A DNA stretch of 64,000 nt from Hemileia vastatrix (GCA_030280995.1 JASXTE010000001.1:5854501-5918500), one strand, 5' to 3'. Shown: positions 10,901 through 23,490, counted from the first letter of the stretch. A program made the numbers and translations. The notes: generated by a model from the sequence alone, not told the origin.

Positions 10901-13699
10901 GCACAGCTGGTTGAGGAGGCTAGGGGCTAGCTTGCCATGCCGTAATTGCGCATGATTTTCCAGTAAATTTTACCAAGAAAAGCCTCCACTCCCCCATTTC
11001 TCAAAAAAAATGAAAAATTTACACTTTTTCTGAAGCTAACAATGACAAACTTCGATAGTGTGGGGCTGTTGAGACAAAAAATTCGTATGTAATTTGACAG
11101 AGAGAAAAATTGAATAAATCAATTAATACATGGTGGCAGGTGTAGTTAAAGAGGAGCTTATTTGAAATATTCTAAGAAGATTTAGAAAGGCGATCAATAG
11201 CGACGATCATTTTAACAACGTGTCGATAGCAAGAATATATTAGTAGTTGTTATAGATACTTCATGACTCGATTGACGTACCAGTATGGGGGCGGATCTTA
11301 CCTAATTGCAAAGATAAGATTCCAAGTATAAAAGTTGCGTGAAGTTTCCAATTGGAATTCCGGGTCAAAAGAATTCAATTAAATAAGCTTCCAGCAAGAA
11401 TTTAACGATAAGAAAGAAATTGGATTCTAGGAAATCCACAGATGCCCCCGTGGTAGCCTCCAAGCCGACTTTTGAAGATGGTTTTTAGGGTGTTAAATCG
11501 TTACGGTACTCGTCGTTACCTGAATAAAGGGCACATCATTTTTGTGCTATTAAAATGATTTATAAATCTCAGTAGAGTTACAATGAAGAGCTGATCCTAA
11601 AAGAAGTTGAAACAGTGAATCTCTAGAGCCCATCGAACGATTTATCAATGTATCCCAGACTTCTGCAGAATCTTGTTAATAACAACCCATTTGTTCATCT
11701 GACAAACCGTACAGTGAGAAAATTGAGTAGCATTGTGGTTTTTATTTTTTCTATGTAATAATTTTATACTTCCAAATCTTTGAATTACCTTTCTCTTCAG
11801 GATAAATGTCTTCACATGATAAATTAAAGAATGGTTGTGGCAGTTCTTATCCGGATTTCTTTTTTTGTTTGACATTTTTTCTATTTTATGTTTACATATG
11901 ACCACTTATGTGAGGTTTTCAGCATCATCCCTCTTGTAATTGTTCAGTAACAGTTTCATCAGGAAGAAAGATAAAGAAAAAAGTAGCTATGTTGGCTATA
12001 TTTTTTGCTGCTTAAGTAAGCGAGGAAGATCATTTCGATACAATTGAACAGCCGCTAACGATTGGCCAATTTTTTTTTTTAAAGATTTCTCACTCTCATC
12101 TAAGCCTCAACGAGGAGACTCGAAGTGAGATCAGTAACAAAAACGGTTTCTCACGGATGTAAAGTTAGCTAGGAGAGAAAGTGTGTTTTTATGTGGAAGT
12201 TTATAGGCTCACGTTTTTGCCCCTCAAGATCGAACTTAACATCTATTAGATGCTAACTATAAGTTAGACGTATAGTTTGTTTATATTTATGATAATACCC
12301 ATCTACCTGGCATTTGTGACGCTAAGAGGTAAAGTTTCGGCAGCTTTGAAAGTGGTTAAAGCCTGGATAATGGCCAAATGAAAGTCACAGCAAATAGGTA
12401 ATAAAGTATGGTCACATGCTCCTTGGGCGATCTCATCAGTGACAACAAAAAGATATTTAAAAAGAACTACAAGATTGATTTTGCTCAAGGATATAAGAAT
12501 ATCTTCAGTGTACCAATCTAGCACAGATGATGAGTTGTGAAGAACAAATAAGCGATTCGAGAAAAAAGCAGTATTTTCCAACAAGGGAATAAAGACGATG
12601 TTGGAGGCAAAACGTCTGCTGTGCGACCAAGGCTGAGAAGAGAAGAAAAACAAATTAGATGATCGTGTTGTTTATAGTTGAATCGCTTATATGTCCAAGA
12701 ATAACCAGAATGAGATGAGATGGGCAGCCAATGGGATCCATGGGGAAAAAAAAAGAAAAAAAAGAATTTATGAGATAAATTCATATTTATTCAATGTATG
12801 TTTTTATGAATCTATGTGTTACGCAAATATATAGCTTCCCCAAAAGTGACATGTATTACGTATTTCAAAGTAAAACAATTGAGAGACGGACATAAACCTA
12901 AAACGGTAGGATTTTTACCTGAAAGATGTTGGTTTAAGTCGAAGTAAAAAAAAGCCTCCAAACTTCAAAATCTATTCTCATAATGTAGAGCATCCACACT
13001 CATCTGTGAGTTGCAGAAAGTTGAACCATCGTAAAAACTCATTTTTTCATCCGATTACAATGATTTATGGGTAAGAACTTGTTAAGGGTTGAGTGAAGCT
13101 GTCTCTTCCGTTTATCTCAATCGCCACCGGCGGCAACTAAGAATCTCAACCATGTTCCTTTTTTGAAAGCTAACCAGATCAATCTATTTTTGAAGAGAGT
13201 TAGAGGGAATGACTAATATGTGGTAATAAATTAAAGTCTGACTTCCCTATCTATTAGATATTTGACTTTAATCCGTGAAACCCGCTCGCCTCATAATTAG
13301 GGACCCTTAGGTGAAATTCCAAAGAAAATTTATTGCACATCCGGCTGATTGTATCGATACAGTTTTTTTTTTTTTTCTTTTACTTTCTCTATTGTTTAGA
13401 GATATTTTTATATGATTATTGACACTTTCTGTCGAGTTATTTGTGGCATTATTAAATTATCCATAGCGTTTACTTTTTACAGTGTTTTTCCATTGCTTAT
13501 TGATATATATTTTTTAAGAAAAGTCAACATTTTGTTCAAATATTAGATCTTCTGAGGAATTTTTCTGGGTTCATTGATAATTGGCTTCACATAGTGCCAC
13601 AAAAACCATTCTCCAAAAGCGCTACAATTATTGTGCAAAGCCAAAAAACCTAATCCGGTTCATTCTCTAGTATTCTTATTTTAAACTGTCTATAATCTC
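7967..13699. other. Long intergenic region 5' of the stuA-like gene
   Basis: About 5.7 kb without a recognisable gene, RNA or transposon. Composition is less uniformly AT-rich than the transposon regions to the right, and CpG-containing words are scattered. ORFs such as 12303-12653 (minus) match no family known to me. The stretch could include distal regulatory DNA for the gene at 15.5 kb or unrecognised old repeats. Confidence 0.5.
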
Positions 13700-14715
13700 A
13701 TTTTCTCTTGGTTAATCATCTCACGTCTATCTTGTTTGATTGCTCAACCTCGCCTCGACCCTCCTTATCTTCAGCACCTTCTTCAGACTTCCGAGCGCAG
13801 TGCCTGGCTACTTACGGCTCAGTTCATAAATCATTCTTTATCCGCGCTCGCTTCAACATATCTTTGTCAGTCAACCAACCCCACATATCCATCTTATCTA
13901 GACCCACCTTGCACGCGTTTTCTTGCACTCTTTTCTACTTACCTACTCTTTTATTTAACTTTTCGTCAACTTGCCGTTTTAAGTGCAGCGCGGTTGACTT
14001 TTACGTCTCTCTCTAGCAGCCGCTTCACTGCTTCAACAAATCCACCATTTGTTCGTTTATCCTCCACTATCCAAATCTCAAGCAATACAGGCCTAAAGAA
14101 ATAGAAAAAACTTATATAAAATATAAAAAAAGAGAAAAAACCTGAAGACAATAAGCCAAGCGACCGTATTTGTATTAGGTGCATATTCACTGCTGGCTTG
14201 GTTGGGTAAGCTTTCGTTGTTACCAGCAAACGTACTATACTTGGCTGGCACATTTGTTTACAATTTTCCTCGTATCCGCTTTCTTCATTTGTCCAACACT
14301 TTCAGCTATATTCATTCGTGATCTCTTTGTTCTCAGTGGTTCCACTTTTTTCAACATCATATCATTAAACTTGCTATTCTTTTTTTCTTCTCTCCTATCC
14401 ATCTATTTATCTATCCATATCCATATTCATATATATACATACAAATAAATACATATACATATACACATGCACACACACATACATCTAAAATAGCCAAAAA
14501 AAAGTGAAAAATAAACGCACTCATTTCCCCTGCTTGATTGCTCCAACCAGATCTTTTTCTACATCATTGTCTTGACCTCCGCCAAATCACGCTTTCCTTC
14601 GCACTTTGTTGCGATTCTGAGTTGTATTCTATCGCCGCACGGTAACAGTTCTGTTTATCTTTTGATTGTACGGCTCATTAAATTGTATTGCATTTTATAA
14701 TCAATATCAACTTTA

Positions 14716-14783
14716 GTAAGTGTCGATGAACGCAATGATCTTCTGGGTCTATCTGACTGATTTTTTTGTTTCTTGTTTTTCAG
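14716..14783 (+). other. Probable 5' leader intron, 68 nt
   Basis: It starts GTAAGTGTCG, has a CTGACTGAT branch-like site about 30 nt from the end, then a T-rich tract and TTTTTCAG. Size and signals match the three coding-region introns of the gene downstream. There is no transcript evidence, so this is inference from splice signals. Confidence 0.5.
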
Positions 14784-15140
14784 GCGCGCATTCATTTGGT
14801 GGAGTTATAGAGCGGCGAAAAAAAGTCGCCAAAAAAAAAAATAAAAAAAAAAGAAAAAAAAAAGAATAGGCAAGTAAGCGCATAGAATCTCTTTCTTTCA
14901 CTTTAGGTAAATTTTAGCAAAATAAACTAAAAAGGAGTTTATAAAAAACATAAGACCTTTTTGAGGAGGATAACCCAGTGACAAAGAACTCATCAAAAGA
15001 TCACACTTCAGATACTTTTTGGCCTATTATTCTGATTTGAGGCTGCTTCTGTCTGTTGTCCACTGTGCTCTCCATCTTCGCCGCTCGTCCGCCGGAGTGG
15101 CCCTCCTTGCGGTCACAAACGGTTTGCCCGCTCGCTTCTA

Positions 15141-15151
15141 TCGCGATCGCG
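15141..15151 (+). promoter_or_regulatory. Candidate StuA response element in the leader
   Basis: TCGCGATC at 15141-15148 fits the published StuA site (A/T)CGCG(A/T)N(A/C). It is part of the 10-bp palindrome CGCGATCGCG. CGCG words are rare in this AT-rich window. Its position in the transcribed leader could allow autoregulation, but one short match is weak evidence. Confidence 0.3.
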
Positions 15152-15492
15152 TAGACCGTGATTGGTACAAAGCTGTGAATCTTCAACTGATCGTCCTGTT
15201 GCCTATTTTGGTTTAGCCTCATCGGCTACTTTCACTCTCTCGCAACCCTACATACATCTACTGGTCCTACTGGTTCCTACACTTGCCCAGCTGCTCGATT
15301 TACCCTGCCCTTTGAAACTTGAGGCAGGCAACGCTCACATCTGAGCTCTCTCCTATTACACCGCAATCTCACACCATCTTATCCCCATCCCTTGACTCGC
15401 CACTAGCCTCGTTCCACTTTCTTAATTTGCCCCACATACTTCTTTTTTCTCCCTGCACCTGTTTCGGTTATCCCTCCCCCCCTTTTCCGGTC

Positions 15493-17930
15493 ATGCTTGT
15501 TGCCGCACCAACACAAGCCCTTCCACCTTACCCACTTACTGCTGCCCCTCCTACAATCAATCAGCCTATCTGTGACCCTGCCGATCCCGCTGCAGTTTCA
15601 ACTTCTTGGTTCTATCCCCCCACGGCCACCGCTCCTTTAGCTGTTTCTCCATTTGGATCGAATTGCAGCTTTCCGGAAGAAGATCTTTCTCAAGACTCCT
15701 CCTCCTCACCTTCCGTCCGCCCAGCTTCTTACCGCGAATTTCCCAGTATGCGCCAAACTCATTCAGATGAAGATTTAAGTGATGATGAAGTTTTTGCCGC
15801 TGATCACCCTTCCGCTGAGTTCATGGCCTCTTCTTCTGTAAATTATTTGGAAGAACCTCATAAGCAATTGACTGATCAGGGGTCTACTTTTCAAGACCAT
15901 TCTGAACGGATTCAGTCAGTTCCCGGCAGTTATGGCCCACCAGAGACTTTTCCTTGTGGACTACACGACTCTTCTGAATCTAGTCCTTACTATCAACAAC
16001 TCTCAAAGTTAAATCATGCCCACCATAGCTCCACATTGGCTTCATCCTCGTCCTCAGATCATATCCACAACACTCCTCCATTGTCACTTACTCAACCTGG
16101 GGCCCAGTCTCATGGCCCTTCTCCTGATGATTCTTATCAGACATCTCCTGCAATACCAGGGTATTCGTTTCAGCCATATTCATCATCTGTCTCATCAAAT
16201 TTAGAAGGTGCCAAAAAATTAAGTCTATCACTAGCATCTTCATTGCCCGCGCATGAGCCCGCGCAAATGTGGCATGCGGCTCGCAAAGTTGAAATAAAAT
16301 ACTGGGACGAGCTCCGGGACTCATATTTCCAAATTGAAATTGATGGTATATTGTTAAGCCGCCTGAAAGGTGAGTTTGGAGTTAGGTTTCATTTAATTTT
16401 TTACATTCAATATGTTTTTTACAAACAAATATCAGCTGATGCTGATGCGTTTGATTTTCTTGTCTATAATTATCTAAAATTGATGTTTACTGAGGTTCAG
16501 AAAATAATCTGGTCAATGGTACCAAACTATTGAATGTGGCACGGATAAGTCGAGGCAAGCGCGATGGCATTTTGAAAAATGAAAAAGTCAGAAGAGTCAT
16601 CAAACATGGTACAATGCATCTCAAGGGCGTGTGGTAATTATAATTTCTTGTTATGTTAACTGAAATGGGTAGCTTTTTTCACTGAAGTAATATGTTTCAA
16701 TCCAATAGGATTGCTCTTGATCGGGCAGGGGCATTAGCAGATCAGTTTCATATCCGGGACAAAGTTCACCCACTTCTAGAAGTTGATTTGGAAAACTATG
16801 CCGAGGTGATGAATGGGGCTGCTACAAGGTTAGCTGGCGATGCCTTACCTACCCATTTACCCCCTAAATTTAGTAGCCTTCCGATGCCAATGATTGCCAG
16901 AGGGCATTATCCTCAATCTGCTGAGCCTCTATGGCCAACTCCACCTCAATTAGTTGGTTATCAGGACAATTTTAAAGCCCAGCAATCATTGTATACGCCT
17001 CACCCATATGGTGGATATGTCGGCCCGGATCCATCTAACGCTAACAGCCATATGCCACCGCTGATTAATAACCACAGAAACGATATATCTGAGAGGCGCC
17101 ACACTACTACATCGGTGTATCCCTCATCGTATTCTGTTCACGCTTTACCAGCATACCAGCAAATTCAATCTTATGCTGGGGCTTCTGGGCCATCTGGTGG
17201 AAGCCCGGCCTCAACTTTCCAAGCTAATTCTCCTACTCCAGCATCTGGGTCAGCTTATACCTATCCTGCTAACTCCGTTGCCTCATACCCTTATTCCTAT
17301 CAAGCTTCACATTCCACATCACCCAATCTTCCCACCAGGGTTAGTGTCGGTGCCGAACATTCACTAGAAAATTACTCTGCCCCTTTTGTGCAGCAGGCGG
17401 CTGGCTCACCAATTCCGAAACGTGAGGCAGACGATGAGCGTGCCGGTGAAGGTGAAAGCTTTCGAAGGGTCCAAGCCCGGGTAAAAGTAGAGACACCAAA
17501 CTCTCCTCGTAAGTAGTGATTTTTTTGAAAAAAAAAAAAGATAAATCAAATAAAAAATCTTGGCGTAAGTCTTGTTTGCCGAGTGCTTCGTATTCTTACT
17601 TGATGATGGCCGCATTTTGGGATAGGATTCCAACCCCCCATTCTGTCGGCGCAACATTATCATGAGTGGTCACCAGGTCTCACTCCTTCAAGTCAAGTTA
17701 ATTTATCTGATAGACATGCTCCAACTCAACATCGACCGTCTTCTGCGGCAGAAAACTTTGTGTCAAAACCTGCGACTAACGATGGAGCTGAAGAGGCTGC
17801 ATCTACCATGCATGCTCCCGTTGGTTTACTTGCATCAAAGAACCCTGTTGGTGAATATCAGACTCAACACCTTTCCCCACACCAGCTGCCTTCACGATCT
17901 CTGAGCACTGGCAGTAGTTGGAAATGTTAA
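15493..17930 (+). CDS. stuA: StuA-type APSES-domain transcription factor (four exons)
   Basis: The model joins 15493-16369, 16501-16633, 16709-17508 and 17626-17930, giving 704 codons. All introns have GT-AG ends (GTGAGT, GTAATT, GTAAGT) and the frame is kept throughout. Residues about 262-370 form an APSES DNA-binding domain: [13 protein letters not shown], then [57 protein letters not shown]. This is the KilA-N-like fold of StuA/Efg1/Phd1/Sok2 regulators, which bind DNA in the nucleus and control development and morphogenesis. The flanks are long and low-complexity, rich in Ser/Pro upstream and Ser/Pro/Tyr/Ala downstream. A basic stretch with PKRE and RRVQARVK (about 573-597) could serve nuclear import. 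No ankyrin repeats are seen, separating it from Swi4/Mbp1 types. ATG 15493 is chosen because no earlier ATG exists in the preceding leader. The gene appears intact. Confidence 0.9.
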
Positions 17931-19762
17931 TACGTATATCCTAACCCTTGAAAATATATACTTATTTCTGTTTCGTAAGTTAAAATGTTTAATCGTCGCG
18001 GTTACCTCGCTCCCGAAACAGTCGAATAGTGAAGATATTTTTATTTTTTTTGTCTCGCTGATGTAAATATTATCACACTGGAACCATAGGTTATATTACT
18101 TTTCTCAAAACAAGTACTATATCATATATGTCTGTTTCTTATATGTCTCTTGAATTCCCCAGTTGGCAAGTCATCCTAATTTCGATAATTTCCTTAGACT
18201 GAAAAAAATTGTAAAAGGAATGGGGTATGGAGCCGATTTCTTGGTATATTTGTCTTTTAAAATAATTAATATCTTGACAATATCTAAGCATACTTCTTTT
18301 ATATTGTGGATTCCCCTATTATATTATATTGTGTCAGGCTTTTTGTGTTGGAATAACATTTTATGAGTAAATATGTGATTTGCCTTTGTAGTCTTTGATA
18401 TATATGTTAATATTTATGACCTTACATCTCCTATTTGATATTTTAATTTAAGGTAAGTTGCTCATCTAGTTATGAGTAAACATGCGAATGCCCTACTAGT
18501 CTCTGGTTTATATTTATTGGTATTTATAGGACGTAGTTCATCTTTTGAAAGAAGATTCGACTGAAGGCAAGTTGCTTACCCAGTCATCCACCGGATGCAC
18601 TAAAAACTCATTAAAATTCCTGTTAAAATAAAGAATTCTAAATGGTGTCATAAATGGCCTTATTTCTTATCAGAAATTGTCCAATTTTCTTCTCAAGTTT
18701 ATAGACAAATCCGCTTAGGTTTTTTGTATTTTCCTTCAATGGAAACGTAAAACTGTCTTTAAATCGCAACCGCTATCGTGTTAGTTATCCGCGGAATGTC
18801 AATTGGTACTCACATATCTTCACTTCTCTCACAAAGTGAAATAAAAAAAGTCACCGCTCAAGAATCATATATTTTATATCCAATGCTCATCTATCCACAA
18901 TCACTATGATCTGCTCATCTTCAATGAAAGGAAAACTTCATAATTTAAATTTACCATCCTATAGTTCTGCTCTTTTCATTTTTATGTCTTTCAGTTGGGG
19001 GATTATGACTCATAAATTTTTCTCATGTCCACTTTTTCCCATTAACTTCCTCTATTGTTTACATTGAATCCATGCCGTTTTTGTGCATTGGCTGATTTTT
19101 TCATCACACTTCTTTCTAAATGTCATATCTTTACTTTGTAAATGTGATGCTAAAAGGCCATCATTTTATGTAACTATAACCATAAAATCTTTTTATTTTT
19201 TCAAGCGCAATTAGCCTGTTGAAAATTTTAAAGAGATAGTGTGTAACTTTAAGAATATCCTAAGCGGAAAAAATGGGGAAGATGATTATGATGTCAAACA
19301 GAGATGAATAGCGGTTGAGTAAAACATTCTGAAACTGTTGATCGCGACAAAATAGAAGTAATGATTATGAATTTGGAAAAGTTCCTTGAGAAAGTAGACA
19401 GAGAACCCAATTAATGTTAATAGAGCGAATTCCTCCTAACAGGTTATGAATTCGCTATTGAATGAATTTGTGCGCATACTTTTTTCAGAATAAATCTTTG
19501 TTTTTGGATGGGCTAGCAAATATATATTTTCAATTGCAAAAATTTAAATATGTTGATAAATAATAACCGTTCTTTTTAACTTCATAGAATATGTCTAAAA
19601 CTTGTATATCTTTCTTGTAATGCATTTTGCTTGACATTTTCATAAGGAGAAAAAAACTATTACTTTCTTTGACTTGGATTGCCTAGTTAAGAGCAATAAT
19701 CGTACGTAATTTATGATACAGCATAAATTATGGTGAATGTGAGGAAAACTCCGAAAATAATA
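17931..19762. other. 3' flank of the stuA-like gene, no further gene seen
   Basis: The TAA stop is at 17928-17930 and is followed by AT-rich DNA presumably including the 3' UTR. No polyadenylation signal can be named with confidence. Short ORFs to 19.7 kb have no recognisable content. Confidence 0.5.
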
Positions 19763-19958
19763 GGGGGTATCAAAGTTAGAAGCCTTCCATTTCAAAATAC
19801 CTCTTTTTTCCACCAAATCAACCATGATTATTTTTTAAAATATGCCATATTGTGCCCAAAAAACCTTTTTACTGATAATTAATGTCAAGTTTGTGGATTT
19901 CTTTTTGTTCTGTGAAATACTTTTTAAATAATTACAAATTTATAACTTGGATACCCCC
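19763..19958. mobile_element. 196-bp MITE, second copy, TA target site
   Basis: GGGGGTATCAAAGTTAGAA and TTTATAACTTGGATACCCCC are terminal inverted repeats flanked by TA (19761-19762 and 19959-19960). The interior (CCACCAAATCAACCATGATT, AATTACAAATTT) is nearly identical to that of 4411-4606, and the length is the same. Confidence 0.85.
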
Positions 19959-19960
19959 TA

Positions 19961-21119
19961 ATATGTGTATATTTCCCTCTGAACTGTCTTAGTTTTTCTA
20001 CAGCTTATCCAAGCCCATCAGATTATTTTTTTTTCCATATACAAGTAATATGTCAAGATTGTCATAAATCTGCCCAATGAGTTCAAAGTTTTGGATTGAT
20101 TTATAATGTTGGTGGAAAGGACCAGTCCTGAAGTGACGTATGCTTTCTAACGCTTACTAAAATTTAGGAGTGGTTCTGTTTTTTTTATTCATCAAACTTA
20201 TAGCTTAAACCTCAAGGGTTATCACGAAAACTCACATTTTCATCAACTTTTTTACCTGCTTCTAAATTTTTTGACTAGAGCAAATAAAAAATGGCTAGGT
20301 GGAAAGAGGGGGATTCAGTGGGAGAGGTCATAAGGGTTTTCAATAGTTGCATGGCATACCTTGATTTGCTTATGTTAAAAAGTTTTTGGGAAAGTGAAAA
20401 ATTTATTGAAAATTCAGATTACTGAGACAAGCCTTTAAGCTTTAGCTGTATCCGGTAGGAATGGTATTCTAAATTTATTCTCTGTTTTGATAACTTTACT
20501 ATGCCCTCACATTTTGACAGAAATCACTTTCAAGGAAGAGGAGTAACTGATGAGCACCACACACAAACAAAGGTACAACCATGTAGGATGCGGGGAGCCA
20601 GCGGTAATAGTCGAAATACACAGCAACTGTCGAAAAAAAAAAACAACAGCAACAATAAAATAAACATTAAGCGAGGAGATATACACTGCCTATCTAGGTT
20701 ATCCCAGAATTTATAGTATCTATATAAAGCACAAATAAGTTTTGTTCTTGTCAATTTTTTCAGGGATTCACGGGCCTGCCGGGGGTTCTAAATCCAGGTT
20801 AAAACTTAATTCGGTTTATTCTGTCTTTTTTAGTCCTTCCGGCGAATTTTTTCTATATAAGAAATTCTTATCTATCAACTCTTTTTTAATTTTTCTTTTT
20901 ATTTTCTCGCAATCTCACCCAGATAGGGGCATGAAGGGATGGTAGACAATACATAAGGCTATAGTATAAATGGAAGGAGAAATTACAGTAGTAGGGAGAA
21001 GATCAGGGCAATTGGAAAAGGGCAATGACTATCTCTTTGTGTAAGGGACAGGTTGTTGAAAAACTGACCGGAGTTAATTACAAAGGTTACAACTTAAGAG
21101 ATAATTGGAGACAGAGAGG
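19961..21119. other. Intergenic DNA, possibly partly LINE-derived
   Basis: No gene was recognised. The part from about 20.9 kb may be decayed C-terminal sequence of the LINE fragment that follows on the minus strand. Confidence 0.4.
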
Positions 21120-21590
21120 GGAGGGCAGAGATTAGATGAAATACTTTGCCAGTCTTGCCATGGGATTCATGAGTGAAATGGTGAGGAGACGAGCCCATGC
21201 CTTACTCACAGCAATGTTAAGATGCTGTTTTCAAGTCAGAGTGGAAGAATCATGTAGTAAAGTGCTTAGCAGGAAAAATCTAAAACACCTAAGAGCTTGT
21301 CTGGCTGCCTTGTTGTTTACCAGTGAAAGCACCCTTGTGATGCGGGTGGTTGGGTTGCGCCAGACTAAGGCGCTATAGTCTTTGTGGGAGTGGATGAGGG
21401 TGGATTTTAACAACTTGTACTGCTTGGTAAGGAGTGCCCTAGCCAGAAAACCCGAGGAAATGGATTAAGGAGGCTCTCTGAAGGTCTGACACAGATTACT
21501 TTTTTGCTGTTGGGTTTGAAGGAGAGGGAAGGATCTAAATGAGTTCCTAGTCATTTCAAGTTGGGAGGCAATAGGATAGGACAGTTTTTA
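21120..21590 (-). pseudogene. Non-LTR retrotransposon (LINE) reverse transcriptase fragment
   Basis: Read on the minus strand, several frames carry pieces typical of the region after the catalytic core of LINE reverse transcriptases. LGTHLDPSLSFKPNSKK lies near 21535, followed by an ALLTKQYKLLKSTLIHSHKD block, YSALVWRNPTT and NKAARQALRCF (21413-21231). These correspond to the LGxxLD block and the YSALVW...AAR thumb/connection motif of LINE polymerases. At least two frame changes and stops separate the pieces, and neither the catalytic FADD core nor an endonuclease is present. It is a dead 5'-truncated scrap. Family naming (Tad1-like or other) is not possible from this. Confidence 0.6.
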
Positions 21591-21599
21591 GAAGAGAGA

Positions 21600-21622
21600 G
21601 AGAGGGGGGGGGGAGGGGAGAA
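21600..21622 (+). repeat. G-rich purine run
   Basis: An AGAGAGA run followed by about nine consecutive G and then AGGGGAG. It is a low-complexity purine tract without evident function. Confidence 0.7.
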
Positions 21623-21802
21623 AAGAACTTTCAAGAAAGAGACACATCTAATCAGTAGTAAACAATTATTTTTGAAATAAATCAAATACTGTCACATGTC
21701 AATCAACCCATGAAATAACTTTGTCTTCAAAAAGTGAGAACTTCTCCACAAATTTGGAAATGTTGTTTTTTATGTATGAATACTTAAATAGACAACTGAA
21801 TA

Positions 21803-22059
21803 TAAAAGGTGTCAAAGTTAGCAAATTTTCAAATAACTTGTGTGGGGTGTAAGCTACAATAGCACCAACACTGTTGTATTTCAAAACTGAAATGACATGA
21901 TGTTTTATTGTAACCATTCCTTCTTCACAAGAATATTTGGTTTCTTTATCTTTAAAATAGCCCATATATTTCAATAACTAAAGGTTGGTATACAATAGAT
22001 GATTTAGGTTGAAACCAGTGCTTAACTTACGTGCCGATTCATTAACTTTGACGCCCCCT
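21803..22059. mobile_element. Possible MITE with GTGTCAAAGTTA ends
   Basis: GGTGTCAAAGTTAGC at the left and CATTAACTTTGACGCCCCC at the right are inverted. The sequence resembles ends of the TA-flanked MITE family in this window, but the flanking TA is not clean. The element is non-coding. Confidence 0.45.
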
Positions 22060-22079
22060 CACCACAAAAAATCCCCCCC

Positions 22080-22254
22080 GCACCTGCTAGCAGGTGCCAA
22101 GCCTTCAATCCATGTGTAATTCAAGAATAAATCGGATTTAATTCTGCGCAAGCTGACCTGTTTAGTGTTCAGTGCGTAGTCTTCTCAGAAGCATTACAGC
22201 TGAGCCAAACCAGAATCAAATCAAAGATAGGGATTAGCACCTGCTATCAGGTGC
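22080..22254 (-). mobile_element. Small element capped by 18-bp palindromes
   Basis: The perfect palindrome GCACCTGCTAGCAGGTGC (22080-22097) and the near-palindrome GCACCTGCTATCAGGTGC (22237-22254) bracket about 140 bp. The same arrangement occurs in opposite orientation at 63358-63515, and the interiors share AATCCCTATCTTTGA and TCAGCTGTAAT. Ends that are themselves palindromes, in two copies, support a mobile repeat of unknown class. Confidence 0.6.
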
Positions 22255-22314
22255 CCACATTTTTTTTCTGGTGCCTGTTGTAGCCTAAAGGTTTTGAAAA
22301 ACAGCATTTAAAGT

Positions 22315-23490
22315 GTCAGTGTATACTAGTATCTAAGTATGATTTAATAGTAAATATTAATGGTCCTACTACTTATTGATAAATGATTTAGTGATTAAAC
22401 CTCAGGGGAAGACTAATAAAATAGTTATTCTCAATATAAACTCACAATACTTGGATTTTTATGCATGCTAGTGGTGAAAAATAGATAAATAAAATATAGT
22501 TATAGCTTATATAAAGATAATATCAATTTATAAATGCTTTATAATATATTTAAATATGATAATATTTGTGTTATAGTGTTTATTTGAATTGTAGTAAGTG
22601 AGTGATGTCTAATAACCTGTCAAATCCTCCCTTACTTATACCAAAATCCACTGGAGTGCACAGACCTTCAATCCAGATGATGTCACTGCTATCCCTGGCA
22701 ATTACAGCACTTTTAGGGCCCATCATCTCCCCATGGCGTCCACTTCAAGCAGTTCCAACACCCAGACCTCCAGTAAGGACCCTCCATCACAATTGATGAT
22801 ACCACAGACCCATACCATAAATAGAATAAACAGATAAAAGTGGATACCATAAAGAAACAGGTAAAATAACTCATCCAAAGAGTATATAATGAAAACCAAA
22901 GCATATAAATGAACCAAATTAACTGTCCAAGCCCCCAATAACATCCCCAAGCATCCATATTAACCCAGTAATCATATCCCAACCTATAAATCCGTGAAAA
23001 TCCGTCAAAGGAAGCAGATTAAGTTGTCCAAACTGGGTATATGTGCCTGAAAATAGTGTATATGCTTGTTTAGGAGTTTTGAGTCCACTGAATACGTCCA
23101 TATGACCTAGAATAAGCATAAAAATAAAGGTTATAGGCTATTAAGAGGTTAAAACCCACTTATAGACCTAAATATACATAATATAACTACATATTTCACT
23201 GAACATGAGGTTTATGCATACATATAAGCTTATGTATGTCTATAATTACTTAATATCACTTAAGATAAGTATATTATGACTCCATTAACACCTTAATAAG
23301 TATTATTAGGCTATGGATAAGCTATTTAAACTACTATAAGTCATGTAATAGAGTAATAATTATATATATAAGTATTATAACCATATATATTAGTATTATA
23401 ACCTTATTTTTAAGTTATAAGCACAATGTAATTAAGGTTATATTATTTTAAACATAGAATTAATCAGTCCTGCGGATATCTAGGCTGACA
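22315..23490 (-). repeat. Probable 3' LTR of the old minus-strand Ty3 element
   Basis: The right end, GGATATCTAGGCTGACA at 23474-23490, matches the ends of the roughly 1490-bp LTRs at 38866 and 62942. On the minus strand it is immediately preceded by a purine tract. The left end is placed at a TGTCAG start, followed by a TAATGGTCCTA block also present in those LTRs. The interior is much more diverged and shorter (about 1.18 kb), and no target duplication was matched, so the left boundary is uncertain. Confidence 0.45.

Larger units (their letters stand above)
13700..15492 (+). promoter_or_regulatory. Pyrimidine-rich promoter and leader of the stuA-like gene
   Basis: The region is strongly C+T-biased on the plus strand from about 13.7 to 14.7 kb. 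It contains CAT/TATC-type microsatellite DNA near 14391-14490 and A-tracts near 14830-14865. A consensus-like intron lies at 14716-14783. Between the end of that intron and the coding ATG at 15493 there are 709 nt in which I find no ATG, which fits a long leader kept free of upstream start codons. The transcription start is not determined; StuA/Efg1-type genes are known for long leaders. Confidence 0.5.

Noticed and set aside
12303..12653. 116-codon minus-strand ORF upstream of the stuA-like gene
   Set aside because: No family motif, no supporting splice structure, and an overlapping ORF in another frame; probably fortuitous.
13708..14104. Two overlapping plus-strand ORFs before the stuA-like gene
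   Set aside because: Pyrimidine-rich leader or promoter DNA gives long open frames in two registers; there is no conserved content and neither joins in frame to the APSES coding exons.
15319..15492. N-terminal extension of the APSES protein in the same open frame
   Set aside because: The frame is open but contains no ATG before 15493; the first codon at 15319 is TTG.
22713..22982. Trp/Tyr/Phe-rich minus-strand ORFs near 22.7-23.1 kb
   Set aside because: They lie in probable LTR sequence, overlap in several frames and match no known family.
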